This document shows positions 10,401-23,300 of a stretch of 64,000 nucleotides of DNA, in pieces. The DNA comes from Taeniopygia guttata. Its lineage: Eukaryota > Chordata > Aves > Passeriformes > Estrildidae. Position 1 is the stretch's first letter; the number at the start of each line of letters is the position of its first letter. Where the stretch lies: NCBI RefSeq assembly GCF_048771995.1, contig NC_133026.1, positions 58,777,001-58,841,000 on the forward strand, given 5' to 3'. A model generated the notes under the pieces. That model was not told the origin of the DNA. It ran no database searches and saw nothing but the letters and a program-made list of their open reading frames with translations. The position numbers were made by a program, and so were the translations under genes.

Positions 10401-13400
10401 ATTATGTATTAAATTGCCTGTTCTTTCTTTGTCAGTGGTCACATCAGGCCTCAAAAGTGAAGTGTCTTCAGAACACTGACTTTTCTAAATATCTTTGTAA
10501 GTAACTTAAAAATCCGGTGACATCCATCACTAATATATAATTTTCCCAAGCTAATACCAGATATAATAGGCAGCATCTTTTTTTAGTAATATGATGAAAA
10601 AGAAGTGTCCACAAGCTAAGAAACATTGAGACCAAATTCCTTCTTGTCTTACCAAAATAAATAGGGCTTTGGTTCTCTGGTTGTGTGTCAGATTTAGCAC
10701 TGTAAATATTTGCTATGATAGTGGATTAACATGTCTACTCCTATTACACTTTATAGTAAAACATTATTATGTCTTCTGTTTAGTCTAATATAATTTTCCA
10801 TGAAAACTTGAGTTGTACCCTTAACCTGACGGATTATTTCCAGTCTGCAAGGGTTGTTTGTCTTTCAGTATTTACTGAATAATTTTAACGGATATTAGAG
10901 ACCTGTAACTTAAGGTTAACATACATAACAGGTGAATCTACACTTTAGCTATGATGTCCTAGGAATTAATTTGGTATGCACAGATAACTTGCCCCAAGTT
11001 AACCTGGAGGATGGTTAAGAGATAACCCAGTGCCATTAACTTTGGGTTCTTGCAGCCAAGGGCCATTTGCTCCCAACGAAAAACAGCAAGACTTAAAAGC
11101 AAACAATTACAAGATCAGCATGAAAATCCTATTAAATCTCACAGCATGTGAAGACTACGAAGGCTTCCAAGGTGCATATCATAATTTTCTATGAACATGC
11201 ACACATACAAACACACAGACAGAGGCAGGTGTATATGTTTAATTTGAAGGACTTTTCTTCTACACTACCAAAATAGAGGAAAAGGAAAATCTCCTGCATC
11301 AGTGCCTGTAATGTTCTGTGCTGCTTGCCATCACAAAATGGCAGCTGGGCTGCACACTGAGCTAGTTTACCTAAATTTGGATGCACCACTAGCATACAGA
11401 AGTGTATCACAGTGAGCCCAATATTGTGCTATTGCGGTGCTGGAACACTCCACAGTCATTGATAATTCTGTCTTCAGCAAGTATTACCATCTGCATATCG
11501 TCGCCTAGCTACAGAAAAATTAAGTTTATGCTGAGTACCAGATGTGTACTATGGCCCATGCGAGAACCTTGATTCCTACAGGATCAATACTGGGAAGCTG
11601 TCAGAGCACATGGCTGTTCCCTTTCGGTCTTAATGGAAAGGATTTCCTTTCCACTTTTAAAACCAAGGTACAGCAATACAGAAGTAGAGGGGTGAGAAAT
11701 TGCATGTCTGGGCTACCATTTTAGATATAAATTTACATATAATCTTGGGGCCTCAAAGCAGATGACACAAGATATGTTGGGTATGATGGGAAATTGGTTA
11801 GGTCTCAGACAGCTAACCTTCCATTTCACTGATAGCCATTGTCTGTCAGGTTCTATAAACAGAAAATAGTTTAGTGTTGAGACATTCATAAATGGAGCAG
11901 ACCTAAGTTTTTCTCCTACATTATCATGTAAGTTAAAGTCCAGAGAATTTTCAACAGAAGAAACATCTTTCTTGTGTAGTTAGCACTTTTTTATGAGAAC
12001 AAGAATGTAGATCTGCCTGTAGATGCAGCACAGCAGAAAGAATTTTTTTCTTCACTGAGATTTGACATTTTAAGATATTTTTGCACTGGGTTAGTGTTCA
12101 TGAAATGGAAGAAATGGCAATGCTCAAAAGTTTCTTGCACAGTTTTGCATTCATACCTCCATCCTGATCTGCACAAGATGCTCTTGTTAAAGGGAATCAG
12201 CCAATAGCATTAATATTTTGGGATACTTTTGTGCAGCTAAGACTAAAAGGAAACCATCAAACTGATATTCACTAGCAGAAACTGGACACAGATATCCAGA
12301 ATGTAACAGCTAACATTTTTATCTTCTGTTTAACATTCTCCAGAGTGTGTGTGTATTCTTGTATTTATGCAGCTTTCTTTTTATATATCAGCATTCATAA
12401 ACTTCTTTGGAAAGCAGATAAGAAGGAAGATCATGATAAGCCCTGCTTTGGGTATTAGTGATAGAAATTGGTCATGCTGCCAATACAAAGGTATTTAGAG
12501 CCTGTGCACCAGTGTGATGCTTATGTTTTCTTCCTCCAAGAAACAGCTGCATGTGGCCTTAGATTAATGGAAATGTGAAACAACAATCTTTCATTTTATT
12601 CAGTTAATATTTCAGAAAATATCAAAGCAGTTGATATAGTGTTGGATGAACTACAGAGTGCAATCCGAGTTACTTTTATCTTTCTATACACAGGAGAAAT
12701 TACCATAACTATCCGTCTACTTTAAGATAAGTCTCTTCCTAAAATGATTCAACCGTACAATATGTAGCCATGTTATGAAACTCTTTAACACTATTGTCCC
12801 TGGACATTAAATGAATTTCAAGAATGTAAACAGAATTAATTATTTTTTAACTGTTACAATGAATATAGGTCTAGCTGCACAGCTGTTGAGCTTTTGGTCT
12901 CTGAAAGTGCATCCACTGAGATACCAATTTTTAGGCTTTTACCAGACCTAACACAGAAATTATCTTAAATATGACTTATAATTTCTACTGTATTTACTCA
13001 TATGCAGAGGCCTGTGAGCATCCATGAATACAATGATCAGTAAACTTTTTGTAACCAAACATTTGATTAAATTAAGAAAGAATGCAAACAAAAAATTACT
13101 TTAAATAAGAAGGAAACACACAAGACTCTAAATTGATGATTTTTTTAGAGTGATGTAAAGCGGAACAGAATTTTTAAAAAAACTTTAAAAATCTTTGTGG
13201 GTGAGTCCCTATATTTCTATATTTAATCTGCTTGAGAAAAACAACAAATACCTTTACATTTCAATAGTACATTTCAATAATACCCACTATTCTGCCACAG
13301 CAAGTGGGACAAAAGATGTATAGGTGAAGGGATGGATGGATGGAACTTAAAATTTTGAACACTAAGAAATCAGCTTTGTTTGAATAAACTGATTTGCTTG

Positions 13401-14264
13401 AAGACTGCCTTACCTCATCCCCATTGAGGTGTTATATGCTGTTAGCTTTTATACCTGTTAAATTAAAACACATCAATAATTTGACCAGCATATGGTTTTC
13501 ATATATGTTTAAAGTGTACAATCAATTCTATATAATCTGTATTCCTGATTTTATGTTATATTCTTCAATGTATCTTAACTAAATCCCAAAATAATGGAAC
13601 GCTTTTTTCAGGATAGGTGATAACAATTGAAATTTTCAGAGTATGGTGTATATTATTCCTCTAAAAATCTTTACCAATCTTAGAGAATATCTTAATGCAA
13701 TGTTTTAGAAAATATGGGTAGAAGTTGATGCCAGTGCACTCACTTCAAAGAAACATTGATTTTTATTTAGACTCCCCAATCCTCTAAGGACATCGGTATG
13801 TGCTTAGCAGTCTCCTTTTTGACCATGGAGTTTCAAGTATGTGGGACTACAGCATAGATATATTTAAAGGTGGGATTTTTTGTGTCTTGAGTTGGGCCTT
13901 GTTTTTAATCTGATCCAGGACAGAAACTTTAGTATATAATTTTATGAAAGCACTGATCAGAAGCATGCAAGCAAAAAATGAAATATTACTTAGTTAAATA
14001 AATTTCCACATCTTTTAATTTTTGCTGAGCTTGGAAATTAGGTTATCAAAGCTCATAAGAAAAGATTTGTTTCTTCATGACCTGTGTTATCCTCTTTTGT
14101 GACTTGGAAAGGAATTCATAATACTGAATTACTTTAGACTGTGATGTTCAAAAGAGCAGGACTGGGATTTGACTACAAGATTGAGCAGGAAGATAAACTG
14201 GGCTGAGAAATATAGTGTATTACATGAAAATATCAACATTGCAAAAGCAAAGAGCAGGTAATAG
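7471..14264. other. Unique non-coding DNA, about 6.8 kb
   Basis: No transposon ends, RNA genes or convincing exons were recognised. Open frames reach only about 95 codons and show no domains. A stretch at about 8860-9230 lacks low-complexity sequence and contains clustered TGATT motifs; it is noted as a possible regulatory element in the findings. A short (GATG)n run occurs near 13330-13345. Confidence 0.65.
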
Positions 14265-15246
14265 GAGAATCATGGACTTGCTGAGTTTGAAAAAACACTT
14301 TAGGATCAGCAAGTCCAAGCATTAACCCATCACTGTCAAGTCCACCACTAAACCATGCTCCTAAAAGCTACATCTACATGTTTTTCAAATACCTCCAGGA
14401 ATGGTGGACGGGATGGTAACTCTACTACTTCCCTTTGACAGCCTGTTCCAATGCTTGACAATTTTTCTGTGAAGAAATGTTTCCTAATAAAAGACCTTAA
14501 CCTCCCCTGGCTGAACTTGCAGCCTTTTTCTCTCTTCCTGTCACTTGTTACCTGGGAGACTAGAACAACTTTCACCTGGCTACAATCTCCTTTCAGGCAG
14601 TTGTAGAGAGCAATAAGGTCTCCCCTGAGCTTCCTTTTCTCCAGGCGATGCAACCCCAGCTCACTCAGCTTCTCCAGACCCTTTGCCACTCCATTGCCCT
14701 TGTCTGGACAAGCTCCAGTATCTCAGTGTCCTTCCTGTAGTGAGGAGCTCAAAACTGAACACAAGATTTGAGATGGAACCCCACTAGTGCTGAGTACAGG
14801 GGGACAATCCCTACCCTGGTCCTGTTGGCCACACTATTGCTGATAAAGACCAGGATGTCATTGGCCTTTTTGGTACCTGGGCACAGCTGTCTCATGTTCA
14901 GCTGCCTGTTGACCAACATCCTCTGCACCCCAACATCTCCTTTTCCAATGAGCGGCTTTTCCAGCCTGTAGCATTGCATGGAGCCAAGCACAGGACTCGG
15001 CACTTGGCCTTGTGGAATTTCATCCCACTGGCCTCAGTCCAGGGATCCAGCCTGCCCAGGGTCCTCTGTAGCTTTCCCACTCTCTAGCAGAACAACACCC
15101 TCACCCAAGTTGGTATTGTCTGTTACTGGAGATGTATCAATCCCATCATTCAGATCATTAGTAAAGTTGTTAAACAGGGCTGTCTCCAGTATAACGTCCT
15201 GGGAAACCCCACTTATGACCAGCCACAGCTGGTTTTAACTCCATTT
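14265..15246 (-). mobile_element. CR1 LINE, 3' part of ORF2 plus tail
   Basis: About 980 bp of CR1 on the minus strand, ending at an AGAATCATGG tail near 14265. Read from high to low coordinates it covers the end of the reverse-transcriptase domain and the C-terminal region. The SGVPQG-like RT motif is still visible near 15210-15190 as SGVSQD. The FADD catalytic motif region near 15130-15110 has decayed to VTDN, so the catalytic aspartate pair is gone. RGDLIALYNCLKG is readable at about 14626-14588. Frameshifts and stops break the frame. It is a different subfamily, or an older copy, from the element at 6.6 kb, judging by its divergence and different 3' tail. Confidence 0.9.
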
Positions 15247-15656
15247 ATGGCACACTCTGGGCACAGGCATTGATTCATTTTTGTTTATCCAGGGGAGAGA
15301 TGATGAATCAACCATGCGTGGAGCTGAATATAAGGGAAAATATATTTTATGTGTTTTCAATTTTCTGAACAAATCCACAGAAATCAGAAAGCAGTTGTTT
15401 ACTCCATTGGTCAGTGTGTGCTCTCTGCTCCCACTGTAGTCATCAAAGAGGGTGACTTTTATTACAGAGACCATGCATTTTCAGCTTCAGTCTCATTTAA
15501 TCCTGTGAAGTCTTCCACTGCTGAGCATTGATATCAATCATCAGTCATGTTGATAGCTGTTAAAATCGTAGTACCTTAAAGACTGTGACATTATAGATGC
15601 TTCTTTCTAAAGCTCACTCTGGATTCTGCTGTCGAGAAGACACATATTCACCCCCT

Positions 15657-15697
15657 CAGAGAGAGGGAAAGAGAGAGAGTGAGAGCAAGAGAGAGCA
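15657..15697. repeat. Imperfect GA-rich simple repeat
   Basis: Purine-only runs of AGAG/GAGA units interrupted by GGGAAA, GTGA and GCAA. It resembles a decayed dinucleotide microsatellite. Confidence 0.75.
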
Positions 15698-16905
15698 CTT
15701 AAAAAGGACTGAATCTCTAACTATCCTTTATGTATGATAGAGAAAAGCAGAAGGGGAAACATTTACAAAGTAGCAATATGAGGGAAAATCTTGCCTCTAC
15801 TCAGTATTCAACACTTTGAGGAAAGAGTTTGCACCAGAATTCTATGAACAATTAGGTAAAAGTTAATGGAAAAAGTTACTGACTCATATTTATTGTAATT
15901 AAATGGCACAAATTTGACACACAGTGGCTATTGTGGACAGAAAAAGTTTCTTCTGTGATTCATTCTTTTAGCATATTTGTATATTGGAGGATGACCGATT
16001 TGCTCATTCATATCCCCACAGAATTTTAATAATTAGGCTGTGGGTGAAAGGTGAATGTCTTCCTTACTGACAATAGGCAGACCCAAGGGAGTAAACTAAA
16101 GGCAAAGTTTCAGCTGTAATGGCAAGATCTTGCACAGAACTTGTCACAAATTTGTAGCTACTTAGGATGAGGCAAATTGCAATTTCTGTACTTAAAACAA
16201 AGTAAAAACACATGAGCTAATAAACAAGTTTTATACAGCTTTGCTACTACACAAATTTCTGTACAAGTAAGTGTAGCCATGATCTGACTAAGCCTGTGAA
16301 AAGATTCAAACCAAAAGTGACACCGATAGCAGAGAGCAGCAAGAGGAGACTTAGTCCACCTTGCTTTGCTCTTCCTTTTACTAAAGCTCACATCTAGCCA
16401 AGATCACATCTACTCCCCAGTCCTACATAGTTACAGTCTGCTTTCATCCAGTCATCCACTCTGGAAGTTTAGGATCTCTTAATTGTAATCATGAGAAATT
16501 TAAGTCTTCCTGCCTGAACTTTTAGGCCATGCTCTCCAGAAAGAATAAAATAAAGGTCGGTACTCATTTGTGAATATCAATAGATACTGCTTTGCATATT
16601 GCCACTGATAGTTTTATCATTTTATCGAATCTTTTAGTAAGTTTCTGAGATGTTTACTGATCAGAAACCTTCATATATAAGATATATATTCTTTTTTTGT
16701 AATTGTGAAATAATTTGGAAGAAGCTTCCTTACTAGCCATGCTTGGTCATTTTCTTCAGAATTCTCACAGATGACTGATCAAAATGTCCAGATGTTTCTG
16801 GAATTTTGACATAATGTAAGGCATCACAAATTTTTCATGGGTAATTAGTTCTTGTACAAATTCTATTTCATAGGATAGGACTGACATCAGTCTGTGTCTA
16901 CAGAA

Positions 16906-17005
16906 TCCAAATACATTTATTTAGAAATCAGTCAATTTTTTGTACAATAGAAATGTACAATGGCCATAGAGTTTTTAAACTAACCTGTAGACCTTACAGG
17001 GTTAA
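16906..17005. repeat. Direct repeat, copy 1 of 2
   Basis: These 100 bases match 17771-17870 at 87 of 100 positions with no gap, same orientation, constant offset 865. A looser match (TCTGTGT) continues a little to the left, with a 5-base length difference. The sequence is not CR1 or LTR as far as I can recognise. It is either an unclassified interspersed repeat or a remnant of an old local duplication. Confidence 0.9.
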
Positions 17006-17248
17006 TAAAATTTCTATAAAGATTTCAACAAATTTTAAATATTTATCTTGTCAGTAATTTCTCTAGTAACAATTTCTATAAGGAAGGCTTTTGGCAGGCT
17101 ATCAATTTTTTACAGGATCAAAATTATTATATCTATTTTAAATATTAGCATATATTTTTTGTGGGGGTCTTTTGCGGGGTGAGTGGATAGGGGTTGCATT
17201 TTGTCCATTCCTGGACTGGACCCAATCAGTTTTAAACCTGAATTACAA

Positions 17249-17351
17249 GGGGGTTGGGGTTTTGGTTTCGGTTTTTTTGTGGTTTTGGGGGTTTGGTTTG
17301 GTTTTGGGACTTTTTTTTGTTTTGTTTTTTTGGTTTTTTTTTTTCTTTCCT
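17249..17351 (+). repeat. T/G-rich low-complexity tract
   Basis: About 100 bases made almost entirely of T and G on the plus strand, in GGTTTT/GGGTTTT-like units running into near-pure T. One part (GGTTTGGTTTGGTTTTGGG) has four G-runs with 3-4 base loops, so a two-tier G-quadruplex is possible on this strand. Open frames over it are low-complexity Phe/Gly/Trp readings, not a gene. Confidence 0.85.
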
Positions 17352-17770
17352 AGTTAGTGCTACTTTTGGAATTGATACTGCTTGCTTAGATGACTCTGAA
17401 GCTACAGTCATAAAATACCTAAATAGATGCATGAGTGCATCTTGGGAAGGTGGTATTATGGATGGAGAGCTGTCATCACATCCTTCACAATTACATTATC
17501 TTGTGCTCCTGTGGTGTACACCTGTGGCTTGTTGGCAAGGCATTTAATTCTAAGGACTATTGAACTCCATGCATTTTCATAGGGAATCAGTGCAAAGTTA
17601 TTTAACACAGGTGTTTCTATGATTGTGATACATTGGGAGATTCACAGTGCTCAGTAGCCTTCAAAATTGCACCCTCCACCTGCGTGGTGAAGTAGTCTAA
17701 CAATACCTCACTGATGCTGCTAATAAGCCGTGATGATTTCAAGTTAGGCATCTGTGTGTGTTCATGCTGA

Positions 17771-17870
17771 ACCAAATGCATTTATTTAAAAAACAGTCCA
17801 TTCTTTGTGCAATAGAAATGTACAGTGGCCATAGACTTTTGAAACTAACCTGTAGATCTTACAGGATTTA
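17771..17870. repeat. Direct repeat, copy 2 of 2
   Basis: Partner of 16906-17005; 13 mismatches over 100 aligned bases. The shared core includes CAATAGAAATGTACA and CTAACCTGTAGA. The DNA between the copies is not itself duplicated. Confidence 0.9.
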
Positions 17871-18000
17871 TTATGTTTGAAATGTTATTAATGAAATACC
17901 TGCAATGAAATACCTCAGGTATTTTAATAATATTATACCTAAGTATTCATTCTCTTAAAGGCCCAGTACCTAGATACCTAGATGAGCCTTTCTTTTTTCT

Positions 18001-18019
18001 TTTTTTTTTTTTTTTTTTT
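18001..18019. repeat. Poly(T) tract
   Basis: Nineteen T following a shorter T-rich run (CTTTCTTTTTTCT), then AGGATG. It could be the tail of a minus-strand retrocopy, but no recognisable body lies to the right. Confidence 0.8.
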
Positions 18020-18138
18020 AGGATGTTACCAATCCTCCTGGTGGTAGTCAAGTAAATTTTAACAAGATTAAATTATATACATTTTGACATATATATAATT
18101 TAAGATGATAAAAACATCAGCAGTGCTGATTTTATTTA

Positions 18139-18200
18139 TGGGGTTTTTGGGGTTTGGTTTTGTTTTGTTGTTTGGTTTTTTTGGTTTTTTTGTTTTTAAA
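18139..18200 (+). repeat. T/G-rich low-complexity tract
   Basis: Units of GGGGTTTTT, GGTTTTG and TTTGG grading into T runs, with only T and G on the plus strand. Same type as the tract at 17249-17351. Confidence 0.85.
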
Positions 18201-18984
18201 TAGAGGTAAGACTCTTTCCACTTCTGTGCAATGTTTATATTTGAAAACAGGGATTCTAACCAGAGCCTCAACTTCACAAAGGGAAAAACAATTGCTTCCC
18301 TTGAGATCCACCAGGCACTGCAGAATGACCAGTTCAGCTGGCAAGCAGAACCTGTGGGAAACAGGATTCTGATGTATCATTGCTAGATTTGGTAGCTCAC
18401 ATCTACCTGCAGGGCAATTAGCTAGAGGGTACTATGTTCTTTCGTAGGCTCTTGCTTTGAAGAAGGTGATGCTGGGTAGCTATACCTTGCCTCTGTGAAA
18501 CAGGCTAAATTCTAGTATCCACATGTTTGGAAACATGCCTCCCTCTGGCTTTTCCTTGTCCCAATTGCTTCGCTTTTGCTAGGTATTAACAATGGAGGGG
18601 ACAGCCTGAATTCTGAGTTACAGTATATACCACTCAGTCACTGGCAATTGTCATCCTTTACAGTATCTGAATGGATTTTGGAGGGAGCAGTAAAACTGAC
18701 GTCTAATAAGCCAATTGTATATACAACCACAGTGGTGCTAAGCTTTTCAATGGGAAGTTTGAAGTGTCAGGCAATTATAGGAAGTGGTGCTAAGATGACT
18801 TGTTCCAGTTTTACTCCTGCTTCATAGTTGTATAACTATTGATTTCCCTGTAGCTAACTCTGTAGCTAAATTAAATTAGCTGAAATTTAAATTAAAAAAA
18901 AAAAAACCACCCAAACCTGAACTAATATCAAGAGCTAAAATTTCAAAGAATTGCAGAGAATCTAATCTAATGTGAGAACTTATG

Positions 18985-20336
18985 TTTCAAGGACTCATAG
19001 CAAGCATGGCAGAAGGCCAATATGGATCAGCAAGGAACCCTGCTGGAAGCAGGGACAGGGTAGCAATACAGAAGCACTGCCAAGTATGCAGAGATGGAGC
19101 TAGGATAGGCAAAGTTCAACTGGAATTGGAACTTCTGAAGGATGTGAAAGACAGCCAGAAAGGGTATGAGTATGCTGGCACCACTGGAAGGTGAAATAAA
19201 TATAGGACTACTTCTTAGTGGAGATGGAAAAATAGCGAAAAATGACATGGAGAGGGCCAAGGTACCCAATAGTGGTTTACCTCATTTTTTTTTCACTGGT
19301 TAGATTTGCCCATGTGCCTCCTAGATCCTCAGATCCATTAACAGAGTCTGTAACATTACCAACAATCGATGTAAGGTCAAGTGAAGATGCAGCTAAATTA
19401 TATAGACAAAGTCCATGTCAAGAGGACAGTCAGAATGGAAACAATGGGTGCTGAGGGATTTAGCTGCTGTCTTTGTTAGGCTGCTGATAATTTGGAAAAG
19501 GGAACAAAAGAGGATCTGCAAAACTACAGGCTTATCAGCCTCACCTCATGTCCTGTCCTGTCCTCACCTCATATCCTCCATAACAAACTGGATGCTTACA
19601 GATGCACTTCCCACACATTTCTGGACAACAGTGGCATGAAGAAAGGCTGGAGGATGGGGGCACTCTTCAAGGGCCCACACAAACAGACAAAGGGGATGAC
19701 AAGAACTGAACGAAGTTCAGCTTTGGTAAACACAGTCTGCTGCACCTGGGATGGACTAAATTAATGAAGCACTAAAATCTTGGTGTTGCCTGGCTAGAAT
19801 GAAGCTTTGTAGAATGCAGGACCTGAGTTTCTGTGTGGAAACCAGTTGAACTAGCAGAACCAGCAGTGCACTCCAGCAGCAGTGAAGGCCATCCACATGC
19901 TTGTCTGGATTAGCAATGGGACAGCCAACAGTTCAAGCAGTGGATTTTGTGCCCCACTTGTGAGATCAAATATGAAGTACTGAATTCAGGTTGGGAATTT
20001 TCAATACAAAATATTGAGTTACCACTGGGACAGCATAGAAAGATGAAGCCAGACTTTTCTCAGCAGTGTGCAATGGAGGTTGGAGAAGCAATGACACAAG
20101 CTGAAACATGGGGAAATTCTTACAAGGTACAAGGGAAATATTCTCATTTAACATTTGCCAATCATGTAAGCCAAGTGCCTCAAGGATCTGTAGGATTTCT
20201 TGGAGATACATAAACTCTCAACTGGACACTAGCCTGAGCAACCTGATCAGAATGCTTTCAAATCAGCCTTGGGTGAAAAGAAGTTGAATGGTCTCTGGAC
20301 ATCCCTTCCAGCTTATGTTTTACTGTGATTCTGTAG
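18985..20336 (+). mobile_element. CR1 LINE, long but heavily decayed copy
   Basis: Plus-strand CR1 of about 1.35 kb with its 3' end at 20336 (GTGATTCTGTAG, preceded by a CATCCCTTCCAGC block). The left part resembles the region between the endonuclease and RT domains of CR1 ORF2. NYRLISLTS, matching the conserved NYRPISLTS entry into the RT domain, is readable at about 19522-19548. The right part resembles the C-terminal region, with a CAGCAGTGTGC block near 20059. It is shorter than an intact element over the same span, so internal deletions are likely. Many stops and frameshifts are present and the left border is approximate. Confidence 0.8.
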
Positions 20337-23300
20337 AAATGCTCAAGACAAATTTTTTGTTTTGTGGAAAACAGTGGTGGTGGGAATTGTGCTCATAGTT
20401 ACAAGTATATAGATTTACTTTAATTCTGTTGTAAAATTGATCTACACCATATTTAACAGTTAATAGAAAATATATCATTATTGTCTTGAGCAGAATGCAT
20501 TGCTTTAGAACTTAGATCCCTAGATAGCTTTAAACCTTTGACATTAAGCTCTGCTAAGCTCTTTCAGAATGCTGACCATCTTGTACCTGTATAGAATATA
20601 TTTCTTCAAATACCCTGTGTGATTTTTTAAAATAAGACTTTACCATATACACTATAAACAGAATACTAAGAAATTTAAAATTAGAAGGAAAAAATACTGT
20701 ATATCAGTCTAGTCTTAAACAATGTTTTATGAAAAAAAAAATTTACAAACGACAGCCATAGCAAGGAAGTAGGGTGATAAAAGAATCTAAACTAGAGAAC
20801 CATAGCCAAAAGTGTTAAACTAAATGATACAAGAAAAATTAAAATAAACATAAACCAATGCCAAGCATGTCCTAAGCCTTCTGGGGCAGAAAGAGAAAAA
20901 GCCAAGGAGTTTTCATGTGAATGAAAATTACTTACAGAGCATCTTTTTAGGTATTTAAGCACAGTACTCTAAGATCAGAATTAATCTTGATGTAGTTCAG
21001 CTGAAGGCCCTAAACTTGGATCAAGAAACAATGAATACATTCTTAATCACACCATCCAGTAGTTGCTTTTCTATTTGTTCATTCTGTTAAAAAAAAGAAA
21101 CAATTTTGACTCCCGAGCCTCCTCTAGTGTTCTAAAAATAAAAGTAAGTAATGTATACTCAAATCAAAGAAGAGCTAAGTACAAAATGGTTGCTGAATCT
21201 TGCCAAGCAGGTATTCTTTAGCCTGTACCTTTTTTTCTTCTTCTTAACTTTCATGGTGTGAAATGAAAATTTTCCAATTGGGTTCATATCCCCATGCTTC
21301 TCCATGATTTTCACTGGTAAAAAATATGTCAGTACAGGTTTTTTTTCACAAATATTAGCAATTCTGTTTGAGTATACAAGAAGCAAACAAGCAGATATCC
21401 CACTCCATATTTCTCTCTTGGCAGTCAGCTAGTTACATTTATCTTGTTCATGCTCAGTCATCAAAATTAAAGAAACCATTTGTTGAGATAGTTAATACTT
21501 TTACCTGAACCCTGAATAATCTATCTGATTTTGCGAAGTACCTTAAAAACATACCACTCTCCAATATGAATGAATATATAATGAATATATAATGAAAATA
21601 TATAATGAAATACCACTTTCGTATTTCATTATATACTTCATCAGTGTTTTGAATATTTCTTTTCCAGTAAGTTGTGTGTACAGTTAAAACAGTATTGAAT
21701 CAATACATCTTTTTATCACCATGCATTTTAGTGCCACTCTTAATCCTTTTATCCTTTTTTCTTTTTTTTTCTTAATGTATTGCTTCAATAGAAAATCAGT
21801 CAGATATTTTAAGTCTATATTGAGCTATGAGTGTGTACATATATTTCATTCATAAGGAATAGATACATATTCCTTGCATGCTCACTTGTAGTCTTCATGA
21901 CTAAAGACAGAAAATATGAGGGACTATGTTTCTCAGAAAATAAGGAACAATTATAGATTGCCATGTATCCTATATGATTCTGATAATGTCACTTAAATGA
22001 GAACCTATTTAAAAGTAATAAAAATTATTAAAACCACTTTTTTTTTAAATTCTTTAATTTCCATTTTCTACACCACAATAAACATCAGCTTAGACTCTTG
22101 TATAATATTTAAATATAGCATTTTACTCATCTAGACACAGAGGAAGGAAGTATAATTCTGCCTGAATTTGAATTTAGAAGAAATTAACCCCCTCCCCAAA
22201 TCTCAAATCCAACTAAGAAATAACATAATTATAGAACTATTCTCCTTGCTGTACAGTGGGAAATCAATATGAATACTACTGAAGTAATTTCAGCCAAACT
22301 AAAGCAACATTAGCAACATGTAAGGTGCAATTAAACAATCATAGTTTCATGTTTCTCATGGCAAAGCTACAATTTACCAAAGCAAGGATTTAGGGGAGTT
22401 AAAGTCCTTTTTCTTCTCTTATGAAACTAAAGGTTTACTTTTAATCTACTTCCATGTAAAAAGTGATTCCCTAAAGTCACAGTTAGCAAGAAATAACAAG
22501 TGAATTTTTTTTTTTGCTCAGGGAAATGAAAGGAGGGAGAAGCACTATCAACTGCTACTTCGATATGAAAAGGCATCTGAACTGAAAATAATTAATGGCT
22601 AATGAAATGTGTACTCGAGGTCAGAGTAAGGTTCTCTTTAGAGTTTTAACTATGGTGAATTTACACTTGATCTCCTCCCAAAAGTCAGAAACAGTCTTAC
22701 TTTACATTGAAGTAGCAGTGGGGTTAGCTCTAAAATACTGTTCTGTTTGAATTTTAGGCCAGGTGGCCAAAAAGGTTATATGATAACTTTAGGAAAGAAT
22801 TTCCTACTCCTTCTGCTTTCTGAGCTGATTCATTGTCTCCACCTAAAAGCTGACAGGTTAAACAGGAACAATACTGGGAAAAAAAAATTAAAACAAAGAA
22901 AGGAAAAAGTAGAGATTATATTTTTATGCAACACTGTCGTATCAGAAAGAAGGTTCAGGTTCCAAACTTTAAATCCTGATATATCTGGGGATGTGTGAGG
23001 CTCAGTACTTAAGGAAAGGTTCTCAGACCCATGACTGAGCCATGATACCTTGCACCTCCCCCAGAGAGACGTTGGGGTGACTAAGAAATGTCAAGCAGTT
23101 TCAGAGTCATAGTCTGTCTCATTTTTAAATTTAAAATTAGGTGTTCTCTTTGAATGTCTAATGCTTTCCAAAATCTGCTGGAATTTATAAGTATACTTTA
23201 TAAATTTTTAAGCATGGTGTAAAACTTCCCATGGAATCTAGAAAATAAAGAACCAGCATTTGTTTAAGAAATTGAGTTAGCAATTTTCCATCAGAACAAA

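Larger units (their letters stand above)
15247..18984. other. Unique non-coding DNA with local repeats
   Basis: This interval contains a GA-rich run, a pair of direct repeats 865 bp apart, a poly(T) tract and two T/G-rich low-complexity tracts, all listed separately. Otherwise it is A+T-rich DNA with no supported gene. Confidence 0.65.
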
